Shown here: piece by piece, positions 27,080-34,528 of the stretch
Position numbering within the stretch: position 1 is the first letter of the stretch
Layout of the letters: each line of letters opens with the position of its first letter
Source of the DNA: Streptomyces sclerotialus
GTDB lineage: Bacteria; Actinomycetota; Actinomycetes; Streptomycetales; Streptomycetaceae
Length of the DNA: 64,000 bases
Direction of reading: 5' to 3'
Assembly: GCA_000719105.1 (NCBI GenBank)
Contig: JODX01000016.1
Span: forward strand, 62,001-126,000
Made by a program: the position numbers and the translations under genes
Notes under the pieces: model-generated
What the model saw: only the letters and a program-made list of their open reading frames with translations
Database searches by the model: none
What the model was told of the DNA's origin: nothing

Positions 27080-28128
27080 CGACCCCGCCGGCCCCCCGCG
27101 TCACCATCAAGGACGTCGCCGCCCGTGCCGGGGTGTCCAAGGGGGCCGTGTCGCTCGCCTTCAACCAGCGGCCGGGGCTGTCCGAGGCCACCCGGGACCG
27201 GATCTTCGCGGCCGCGCGCGAGCTGGGCTGGGCGCCCAACTCGTCCGCGCGGTCGCTGTCGAGCCGGCGGGTGGACGCGGTCGGGCTGGCGATCTGCCGG
27301 CCGGCCCGGCTGCTCGGGCTCGAGCCCTTCTACATGGAGTTCGTCTCGGGCGTGGAGAGCGTGCTGACCGAGCGCTCGTGCTCGCTGCTGCTGCGGCTCG
27401 TACGGAACCTGGAGGAGGAGGCCGGGCTGCTCGACACCTGGTGGAAGGGGAAGCAGGTCGGCGGTTCGATCCTGGTCGACTTCCACGCGGACGACCCCCG
27501 GCCGGCGGCCGTCGAACGGCTCGGCCTCCCGGTCGTGGCCGTCGGGCACCCCTCCCTGACCGGCAGCCTCCCCTCCGTCTGGACCGACGACGCCACCGCC
27601 GTCACGGAGGCCGTGCGCTATCTCGCGGCGCTCGGGCACCGGCGGATCGCGCGGGTGGGCGGTGCGGCGGCCTTCGGGCACACCTCCATCCGTACGGCCG
27701 CGTTCGACGAGGCCGCGCGGGCGCTGGAGCTCGCCGGAGCCCGGCAGGTGGCGACCGACTTCTCGGGCGAGGCGGGGGCGCGGGCGACACGGTCGCTGCT
27801 CAGTGCCACCGGCGCGGACCGGCCGACGGCGATCGTGTACGACAACGACATCATGGCGGTGGCCGGGCTGTCGGTGGCGGCAGAGATGGGGCTGCGGGTC
27901 CCGGCCGACGTCTCGCTGCTGGCGTGGGACGACTCCCAGCTCTGCCGGCTGACGCATCCCACGCTGTCCGCGATGAGCCATGACGTGCACGGATTCGGGG
28001 CCGAGGTGGCGCGGACGCTGTTCGAGGTGATCACGGGCGGCGAGGGCGGCGGCTCGCACCCGGTGCCCACTCCGGTGCTGACGCCGAGGGGGTCGACGGC
28101 GCCGCCGGGGCGCGGGAACCACATGTGA
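27076..28128 (+). CDS. LacI family transcriptional regulator
   Basis: A 350-residue regulator with a GTG start overlapping the beta-mannosidase stop (GTGA). The N-terminal LacI helix-turn-helix reads TIKDVAARAGVSKGAVSLAF with hinge helix SARSLSSRR. A periplasmic-binding-like effector domain follows (AVGLAICRPARLL, GGSILVDFHADD, SLLAWDDSQLCRLTHP). Being co-transcribed with the glycosidase and next to the divergent importer, it probably represses both and itself until a mannoside inducer appears. Confidence 0.9.
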   Translation: MTTPPAPRVTIKDVAARAGVSKGAVSLAFNQRPGLSEATRDRIFAAARELGWAPNSSARSLSSRRVDAVGLAICRPARLLGLEPFYMEFVSGVESVLTERSCSLLLRLVRNLEEEAGLLDTWWKGKQVGGSILVDFHADDPRPAAVERLGLPVVAVGHPSLTGSLPSVWTDDATAVTEAVRYLAALGHRRIARVGGAAAFGHTSIRTAAFDEAARALELAGARQVATDFSGEAGARATRSLLSATGADRPTAIVYDNDIMAVAGLSVAAEMGLRVPADVSLLAWDDSQLCRLTHPTLSAMSHDVHGFGAEVARTLFEVITGGEGGGSHPVPTPVLTPRGSTAPPGRGNHM

Positions 28129-28159
28129 CGTTCACCGCTCCCGCCGGGGGGACTGGGCA

Positions 28160-28227
28160 GCTACATTACCCACAAGTAGCATGGGGCCTGAGCGCGCGCT
28201 CAGCACATCGCGGCTCAGCGCATCGCA
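28160..28227 (+). promoter_or_regulatory. Control region of the beta-oxidation operon
   Basis: GCTAC / GTAGC inverted repeat at 28160-28164 and 28176-28180 surrounds ATTACCCACAA. CTGAGCGCGCGCTCAG at 28188-28203 is a perfect 16-bp palindrome. A 15-bp tandem repeat GCTCAGC(A/G)CATCGC(G/A) at 28198-28212 and 28213-28227 overlaps its right arm. These probably mark operator and leader sequences; the regulator is unknown. Confidence 0.4.
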
Positions 28228-28261
28228 GCAGTGCCACCCCGCACCCTGGAGGAGAGCCATC

Positions 28262-29479
28262 GTGCCTCGTACCGTCAGGGACGTCGTCTTCGTCGACGGC
28301 GTCCGCACCCCGTTCGGCAAGGCGGGCCCGAAGGGCATCTACCACGAGACCCGCGCCGACGACCTCGTCGTGAAGGCGATCCGGGAGCTGCTGCGCCGCA
28401 ACCCCGGCCTCGACCCGAAGAAGGTCGACGAGGTCGCCGTCGCCGCCACCACCCAGATCGGTGACCAGGGCCTGACCATCGGCCGCACCGCGGGCATCCT
28501 CGCGGGCCTGCCCACCTCGGTCCCCGGCTACTCGATCGACCGCATGTGCGCGGGCGCGCTGACCGCCGTCACCACGGTGGCCGGTTCCGTCGCCTTCGGC
28601 GCGTACGACGTCGCCATCGCGGGCGGTGTCGAGCACATGGGCCGCCACCCGATGGGCGAGGGCGTGGACCCGAACCCGCGCTTCGTGTCGGAGAAGCTCG
28701 TCGACGAGTCCGCCCTGTTCATGGGCATGACCGCCGAGAACCTGCACGACCGCTACCCGACGATCACCAAGCAGCGCGCCGACGAGTACGCCGTGCGCTC
28801 CCAGGAGAAGGCCGCCAAGGCGTACGCCGACGGCAAGATCCAGGCCGACCTGGTGCCGGTCTCGGTGCGCCGCACCAACCCGGAGGGCGGCGAGACGGGC
28901 TGGGGCCTGGTCACCGCCGACGAGCCGATGCGCCCGGGCACCACGCTGGAGAACCTGGCGAACCTGAAGACGCCGTTCCGCGTCCACGGCCGGGTCACCG
29001 CCGGTAACGCGGCCGGTCTGAACGACGGCGCCACCGCCTCGCTCATCGCCTCCGAGGACTTCGCCCGCGAGAACGGGCTCCCGGTCAAGATGCGCCTGGT
29101 CTCCTACGCCTTCGCGGGCGTGGAGCCGGAGGTCATGGGCTACGGCCCCATCCCGGCGACGGAGAAGGCCCTGGCCCAGGCGGGCCTGTCGATCGAGGAC
29201 ATCGGCCTCTTCGAGATCAACGAGGCCTTCGCCGTCCAGGTCCTGGCGTTCCTGGAGCACTACGGCATCGCGGACGACGACGCGCGCGTCAACCAGTACG
29301 GCGGCGCCATCGCCTTCGGCCACCCGCTGGCCTCCTCCGGCGTCCGGCTGATGACGCAGCTCGCCCGCCAGTTCGAGGACCAGCCGCACGTCCGCTACGG
29401 CCTGACCACCATGTGCGTCGGCTTCGGCATGGGCGCGACGGTCATCTGGGAGAACCCGCACTTCGAGGGGGACAAGTGA
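28262..29479 (+). CDS. Acetyl-CoA acyltransferase (thiolase, FadA-type)
   Basis: A 405-residue thiolase with a GTG start preceded by GGAGGA. The nucleophilic cysteine is in DRMCAGALTAV, the activating residues are in INEAFAV and GGAIAFGHPLASSG, and the second cysteine is in TTMCVGFGMG. It performs the last step of fatty-acid beta-oxidation, cleaving 3-ketoacyl-CoA with CoA. Its stop overlaps the start of the FadB-type gene by 4 bp, so the pair forms a coupled trifunctional-type complex. Confidence 0.92.
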   Translation: MPRTVRDVVFVDGVRTPFGKAGPKGIYHETRADDLVVKAIRELLRRNPGLDPKKVDEVAVAATTQIGDQGLTIGRTAGILAGLPTSVPGYSIDRMCAGALTAVTTVAGSVAFGAYDVAIAGGVEHMGRHPMGEGVDPNPRFVSEKLVDESALFMGMTAENLHDRYPTITKQRADEYAVRSQEKAAKAYADGKIQADLVPVSVRRTNPEGGETGWGLVTADEPMRPGTTLENLANLKTPFRVHGRVTAGNAAGLNDGATASLIASEDFARENGLPVKMRLVSYAFAGVEPEVMGYGPIPATEKALAQAGLSIEDIGLFEINEAFAVQVLAFLEHYGIADDDARVNQYGGAIAFGHPLASSGVRLMTQLARQFEDQPHVRYGLTTMCVGFGMGATVIWENPHFEGDK

Positions 29480-31605
29480 GCACCACCGCAGAGCTTCTGA
29501 AGGGTGCGGCCGAGCTGTTCCCGGACGAGGTCGTCACCACGGCGCACGTACGCCACTTCGACCTCCCCCTGGGTGCGGGCCGCTTCGCCCTGATCACCCT
29601 GGACAACGGTCACGACCACAAGAAGCCGACCACCTTCGGCCCGCAGTCGCTGGCGAACCTCAACACCGCCATCGACCAGGTCGAGGCGGAGGCCGCGAAC
29701 GGCGACATCGTCGGCGTCGGCATCACCGGCAAGCCGTTCATCTTCGCGGTCGGCGCCGACCTCAAGGGCGTCGAGCTGCTGAAGCGGCACGAGGACGCGC
29801 TCGCGATCGGCAAGGGCGGCCACGAGGTCTTCAAGCGCCTGTCGGCCCTCGCCGTCCCGACCTTCGCGTACTACAACGGCGCGGCCATGGGCGGCGGCGT
29901 CGAGGTCGGACTGCACTGCACGTACCGCACGGTCTCCACGGCCGTCCCCGCGTTCTCGCTCCCCGAGGTCTTCCTCGGCCTGGTCCCCGGCTGGGGCGGC
30001 TGCGCCCTGCTGCCGAACCTGATCGGCGCCGACAAGGCCGTCTCGGTCATCATCGAGAACAGCCTCAACCAGAACCGGCAGCTCAAGGGCGCGCAGGTCT
30101 ACGAGCTCGGCATCGCGGACGCGATCTTCGAGGGCGCGGACTTCCTGGAGCAGTCCCTCATCTGGACGGCGTCCGTCCTCAAGGGCGAGATCGTCGTCGA
30201 GCGCCCGGCGATCGACCGCGGCGAGGCCTGGGACCAGGCGGTCGCCCGCGGCCGCTTCATCGCCGACGGCAAGGTGCACGGCGCCGCCCCGGCCGCGTAC
30301 CGCGCCCTGGACATCATCGCCGCCGCCAAGGACGGCGACCTCCAGGCCGGCTACGACGCCGAGGACCAGGCCCTCGCGGACCTGATCATGGGCGGCGAAC
30401 TGCGCGCGGGTCTGTACGCATTCAACCTGGTGCAGAAGCGCGGCAAGCGCCCGGCGGGCGCCCCGGACAAGTCCCTCGCCCGCCCGGTCACCAAGGTCGG
30501 CGTCGTCGGCGCGGGCCTGATGGCCTCGCAGCTCGCCCTCCTCTTCCTGCGCCGCCTGGAGGTCCCGGTCGTCCTCACGGACATCGACCAGGAGCGCGTC
30601 GACAAGGGTGTGGGCTACGTCCACGCCGAGATCGACAAGCTGCTCGGCAAGGGCCGCATCAACCAGGACAAGGCCAACCGCCTGAAGGCGCTCGTCAGCG
30701 GTGTCCTCGACAAGGCCGAGGGCTTCGCCGACGCGGACTTCATCATCGAGGCCGTCTTCGAGGAGATCGGCGTCAAGCAGCAGGTGTTCGCGGAGGTGGA
30801 AGCGGTCGCCCCGGCGCACGCGATCCTCGCCACCAACACCTCCTCGCTCTCGGTGTCGGAGATGGCGTCGAAGCTGCAGCACCCCGAGCGGGTCGTCGGC
30901 TTCCACTTCTTCAACCCGGTCGCGGTGCTCCCGCTGCTGGAGATCGTCCGCGGCGAGCGGACGGACGACGCCTCGCTGGCGACCGCCTTCGCGGTGGCCA
31001 AGAAGCTGAAGAAGACCGCGGTCCTGGTGAAGGACGCTCCGGCGTTCGTCGTCAACCGCATCCTCACCCGCTTCATGGGCGAGGTCCAGAACGTCATCGA
31101 CGAGGGCACCCCGGTGGCCGTGGCGGAGAAGGCGGTCGAGCCGCTCGGCCTGCCGATGTCCCCGCTGGTCCTGCTGGAGCTGGTCGGCCCCGCGATCGGC
31201 CTGCACGTCTCCGAGACCCTGCACGGCGCGTTCCCGGACCGGTTCACGGTCTCCCCGAACCTCGCCGCCGTCGTCAAGGCCGGCAAGCGCGGCTTCTACG
31301 TCTACGACTCCGGCAAGCCGGAGCTGGACCCCGAGGTCGCGGCGCTGCTGCAGCAGGGCGACACCGTCCTCACCGAGGAGCAGGTGCGGGCCCGGGTGCT
31401 GGACGCGGTGGCCCAGGAGATCGGCCTCATGCTCGACGAGGGCGTCGTCGCCGAGGCCCAGGACATCGACCTGTGCCTGATCACGGGCGCCGGCTGGCCC
31501 TTCCACCTGGGCGGCATCACGCCGTACCTGGACCGTGAGGGCGTCTCCGAGCGGGTGAACGGGAAGCGGTTCCTGGAGGCTGGAGTGGCTTCGGTTCCGG
31601 CGTGA
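29476..31605 (+). CDS. 3-hydroxyacyl-CoA dehydrogenase / enoyl-CoA hydratase (FadB-type multifunctional protein)
   Basis: A 709-residue protein with a GTG start. The N-terminal crotonase domain (about 20-300) shows FAVGADLKG and YYNGAAMGGGVEVGLHCTYR with oxyanion-hole glycines and LPEVFLGLVPGWGG. The 3-hydroxyacyl-CoA dehydrogenase follows: NAD-binding GVVGAGLMASQLA, then VVGFHFFNPV with the catalytic His, and VKDAPAFVVNRIL. It catalyses hydration and NAD-dependent oxidation in beta-oxidation, supplying the thiolase encoded upstream. A terminator lies 20 bp after the stop. Confidence 0.93.
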   Translation: MSTTAELLKGAAELFPDEVVTTAHVRHFDLPLGAGRFALITLDNGHDHKKPTTFGPQSLANLNTAIDQVEAEAANGDIVGVGITGKPFIFAVGADLKGVELLKRHEDALAIGKGGHEVFKRLSALAVPTFAYYNGAAMGGGVEVGLHCTYRTVSTAVPAFSLPEVFLGLVPGWGGCALLPNLIGADKAVSVIIENSLNQNRQLKGAQVYELGIADAIFEGADFLEQSLIWTASVLKGEIVVERPAIDRGEAWDQAVARGRFIADGKVHGAAPAAYRALDIIAAAKDGDLQAGYDAEDQALADLIMGGELRAGLYAFNLVQKRGKRPAGAPDKSLARPVTKVGVVGAGLMASQLALLFLRRLEVPVVLTDIDQERVDKGVGYVHAEIDKLLGKGRINQDKANRLKALVSGVLDKAEGFADADFIIEAVFEEIGVKQQVFAEVEAVAPAHAILATNTSSLSVSEMASKLQHPERVVGFHFFNPVAVLPLLEIVRGERTDDASLATAFAVAKKLKKTAVLVKDAPAFVVNRILTRFMGEVQNVIDEGTPVAVAEKAVEPLGLPMSPLVLLELVGPAIGLHVSETLHGAFPDRFTVSPNLAAVVKAGKRGFYVYDSGKPELDPEVAALLQQGDTVLTEEQVRARVLDAVAQEIGLMLDEGVVAEAQDIDLCLITGAGWPFHLGGITPYLDREGVSERVNGKRFLEAGVASVPA

Positions 31606-31624
31606 CCGCCGCAGCGCGTCGGTG

Positions 31625-31657
31625 AGGAGGGCCTCCGCGGTGTGCGGGGGCCCTCCT
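31625..31657. terminator. Bidirectional terminator between fadB-type gene and the Stealth operon
   Basis: AGGAGGGCC at 31625-31633 pairs perfectly with GGCCCTCCT at 31649-31657, with extra pairing inside (CCGC/GCGG). It serves the convergent transcripts on both sides. Confidence 0.75.
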
Positions 31658-31664
31658 TCATTCC

Positions 31665-32567
31665 TCAGCCCCGCGCCTTGAGGGCGAACTCCCCTCTCAC
31701 CAGCGCGTGGTCGGATTCGGGGTACTTCTCGGCATCGCCGTCCGTGGCGACGAAATGGCGCCGGTCGGCGAAGACGTAGTCGATCTTGCGTCCCTCGGCG
31801 GTCGGCTCGGCCTGCCGGTCGGCCTCCGTGAAGTACGGGGTGAGGTACGCCAGCGCGGGCGCGTCCGGCGGGAGGTTGAGGTCGCCGGCGAGGACGACGC
31901 GGGTGCCGGGCGGGAAGGCGAGTGCCCAGTCCCTGATCTCCCGCAGCTGTTCCGGCGCGTCGCCCAACGCGTGCGCCGTGCAGGCCATGAGCGGCTCGTC
32001 CGCCCACTCCGTGTGGGCGCAGAGCAGTCCGCGGTGCACGGAGACCGTCCGGCCGTCGTTCGTGTACGTCTCATCGGCGGTGTGCTCGAACTCCCGGTAG
32101 TCCTGCACGTCGTCGGGCACGTTCCGCCGGCTGAGCACGGCCTGGCCGTAGCGGCCGCTGCTGCCGCAGTGGGGAACGTTGTCCTGGGAGGACGCGTAGG
32201 TGCCGTCCATCGGCCAGCCCGCCGCGGCGAGCCGCTTCTTCAGCGCGTCGTACTGCGTCAGGCAGATCTCGTTGAGGGTGACGATGTCGGGCCTGAACGT
32301 TCGTGCCTCCGCCACGACGCGCACGATGGAGGTGCCCGTTCCGGACTTCCCGGAGTTCCAGGTGCAGTGGGCGGCGGCCCCGCACAGGTTGTAGTGCAGC
32401 ACGCGCAGCCCGCGTGTGGCGGAAGCCGCGTCGTCCGCGTCGTCCGTGCCCTCCGGGGCCCACACGAGCAGTGCCGAGAGCACCGCCGCCACCAGCAGGA
32501 CGGCGGTGCTCCCCACGAGGAGGCGGCTGCCGCGCAGCGCTTCCGCGAGGCGGCTGTGGTTCAGCAC
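31665..32567 (-). CDS. Endonuclease/exonuclease/phosphatase family protein, membrane-anchored
   Basis: A 300-residue protein. An N-terminal membrane helix (LLVGSTAVLLVAAVLSALLV) is followed by the EEP fold: LRVLHYNLCG, the metal-binding Glu in TLNEICLTQYD, GDLNLPPDAP, KIDYVFAD and the terminal ESDHALV. Family members hydrolyse phosphodiesters in nucleic acids, sphingolipids or inositol phosphates. Four cysteines in the exported part could form disulfides. It is the last gene of the operon 41644 to 31665, overlapping the PIG-L gene by 7 bp, so a role in phosphoglycan turnover is possible; that is inference. Confidence 0.82.
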   Translation of the reverse strand: MLNHSRLAEALRGSRLLVGSTAVLLVAAVLSALLVWAPEGTDDADDAASATRGLRVLHYNLCGAAAHCTWNSGKSGTGTSIVRVVAEARTFRPDIVTLNEICLTQYDALKKRLAAAGWPMDGTYASSQDNVPHCGSSGRYGQAVLSRRNVPDDVQDYREFEHTADETYTNDGRTVSVHRGLLCAHTEWADEPLMACTAHALGDAPEQLREIRDWALAFPPGTRVVLAGDLNLPPDAPALAYLTPYFTEADRQAEPTAEGRKIDYVFADRRHFVATDGDAEKYPESDHALVRGEFALKARG

Positions 32568-34528
32568 GAGTGCCAGGGTCCCAGCGCCGCGCCCACCGAG
32601 GGCCTGAGCTGACGACGGACATGGAGCCGGCCGTCCGTGCCGATGACCGCCACCACCACGGCGCCCGCCGCGTCGTACGCCAGCGCCGGGGCGTGGGTGA
32701 ACATCTCACCGGACTCGTGCCAGTGGGTGCCGGAGACGTCCCGGTCCCGGTCGGGCAGTGACACGACGAGCCGGCCGCGGCTGCCGCGGTGGGCCAGGTT
32801 GATCTCCCTGGCGCCGCGTTCCGACGCCCACAGGGCGGCGACGGCACCCGTGCCGCCATGGCCGCCGAGGCCGGCGCCGGATCCGGGCCAGCTGCCGTCG
32901 GGGTGCTGCCGGTAGGCCATGACCTGCTGGGTGCCGGCCTGCCGGTAGTAGAGGCAGACCCGGCCCTCGCCCGAGTCGACCGCGGTGATCCCGCCGGTCG
33001 CGGGCCTGCCGGTCTTCAGCCTGTCGTCGATGAGGAAGGGACCACCGGGTTCGTTCTGGTACCAGCGCCAGACGGAGTTCTTGCCCGGCACGTACAGCTC
33101 CACCGTGCCCCTCTCGGTGGTGATCGCCATGCCCGCGTCCTGGACGAAGGAGCCGCCGAGGTCCTCCCAGGGCCGCCACGACCCGTCGGCCTCCCTGCGG
33201 CGCAGGCTGATGCCCTGGTCGAAGTTGCGGACGAAGACATGGAGGCGGCCCGCGGCGTCGACCGCGGCGGACGGCACTCCCGCCTCGCGCTGGCGCCGGC
33301 CGTCGCCGTGCACCCAGTCGGGGTTCTCCAGGGTCTGCCAGCCGCTGAAGCCGTTGCCGTTGGGGTCCTGCACGGTGTGCACGACATCGACGGTGACTCC
33401 GCTGCCGACGACCGTCTGACGCCGCAGACCGACGAGTTCGGCCGGCCCGCCGGGCAGCCCGGTGACGGCGAGCGTGGGCGTCAGCCATCCGTCGCCCAGC
33501 ACGTACGGGCCCTTCCACTCGCCGCTCGCGGGGCCGGTCTCCGTCCAGAAGGCGAGCCGCCCGGCCAGCACCGCGAAGGCGTTCAGCCGGCCGCCGGGTC
33601 CCAGCCGCAGCCAGTCCGTCGTGGGCGAGTACCGGTAGGCGGCGCTGTTCATGTGGGTGCTGCGGTAGGGGTTCGGGCCCAGCTGACGGTCGCCGCACTG
33701 TTCACAGGTGCCATGCGGGCAGACCGGGGGCGCGTCGATGCCCGCGTACGTGGCGAGGTACTCGGCCTTCTCCGTGACCACCGTCGAGTCGAGGTTGTAG
33801 CCCCAGAAGCGGTTGGCGTAGGCGCGGTAGTGCTCGACGACCGGGTTGTGCCCGGCCTCGCGGTGCCGGGTGAGGGCGGCGAGGGCGAACTGCGTGGTGG
33901 CCGTGTGGTCGGCGTGGTCGGACATGACGAACCCCTCCTTGCCCCCGTCGTGTTCGGGGTCGGGGTCCATGGTGCGCACCACGGTCGGCCGGTGGTGGGC
34001 GAGCAGTGCGGTCAGCGCGGCGATGAGCTGTTCGCGGGAGATGTGCTGCACCTCGCCGATCGTGCAGCCGCGCACGGGCAGCGTGGCCTGGGTGCGCAGG
34101 GCGCCCTCCCAGAGCTGGGGGATGCGGGTGCGGCCGCGTTCGGTGGGGGCGCCCATGTGCAGCTGGAGGAAGTACAGGACCACGTCGTCCCGCGCCGCCA
34201 GCGTGAACCGCTCGGCGGCGAATCCGGGCACGAGGTCCACGGGTTCGCGCCGCCAGGGGCTGTTGCGGTCGCCGGTCGCCATGCGGGCGTAGGCGGAGCG
34301 CAGCCCGCAGCCGCGTTCGGTGCTGTACTGCGCGAAGTCCGGCGGTACGGCGCGGCGTCCGGGGTCGTCCGTGTCGGCGTTGATGCCGTCGCCCTCGCCC
34401 GCGGTGACGACCACCGTGACCACCTGGTCGCCGTCCTGCAGGGAGCGGACCAGGTCCGGGTTCATGAAGTACAGGTCATCGTCCTGGTGGGCGATGATGT
34501 GCAGCAGGGTGCGGGTTGTCGCGTTCAT
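32561..34528 (-). CDS. PIG-L family deacetylase with C-terminal propeller/lectin-like half
   Basis: A 655-residue protein without a signal peptide. Residues 1-250 are a PIG-L (LmbE-like) zinc deacetylase: AHQDDDLYF supplies the AHxDD metal motif, and MSDHADHTATTQFAL a second His/Asp motif. Residues about 300-655 form a repetitive all-beta domain with units such as AAGRLHVFVRNFDQGISLRR and AAGAVVVAVIGTDGRLHVRR, resembling PLL-type sugar-binding propellers. PIG-L enzymes remove N-acetyl groups from GlcNAc-containing glycolipids or saccharides. A four-cysteine patch (CPHGTCEQCGDR) links the halves. Its ATG overlaps the stop of the GT4 gene by 4 bp. The C-terminal half has a free-standing paralogue at 43259-44380. 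Confidence 0.85.
   Translation of the reverse strand: MNATTRTLLHIIAHQDDDLYFMNPDLVRSLQDGDQVVTVVVTAGEGDGINADTDDPGRRAVPPDFAQYSTERGCGLRSAYARMATGDRNSPWRREPVDLVPGFAAERFTLAARDDVVLYFLQLHMGAPTERGRTRIPQLWEGALRTQATLPVRGCTIGEVQHISREQLIAALTALLAHHRPTVVRTMDPDPEHDGGKEGFVMSDHADHTATTQFALAALTRHREAGHNPVVEHYRAYANRFWGYNLDSTVVTEKAEYLATYAGIDAPPVCPHGTCEQCGDRQLGPNPYRSTHMNSAAYRYSPTTDWLRLGPGGRLNAFAVLAGRLAFWTETGPASGEWKGPYVLGDGWLTPTLAVTGLPGGPAELVGLRRQTVVGSGVTVDVVHTVQDPNGNGFSGWQTLENPDWVHGDGRRQREAGVPSAAVDAAGRLHVFVRNFDQGISLRRREADGSWRPWEDLGGSFVQDAGMAITTERGTVELYVPGKNSVWRWYQNEPGGPFLIDDRLKTGRPATGGITAVDSGEGRVCLYYRQAGTQQVMAYRQHPDGSWPGSGAGLGGHGGTGAVAALWASERGAREINLAHRGSRGRLVVSLPDRDRDVSGTHWHESGEMFTHAPALAYDAAGAVVVAVIGTDGRLHVRRQLRPSVGAALGPWHSC

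Noticed and set aside
31665..32567. Secreted nuclease toxin (CdtB-like) from the EEP fold
   Set aside because: It is anchored by an N-terminal membrane helix and is coupled to a glycan operon; no toxin partner genes are present.
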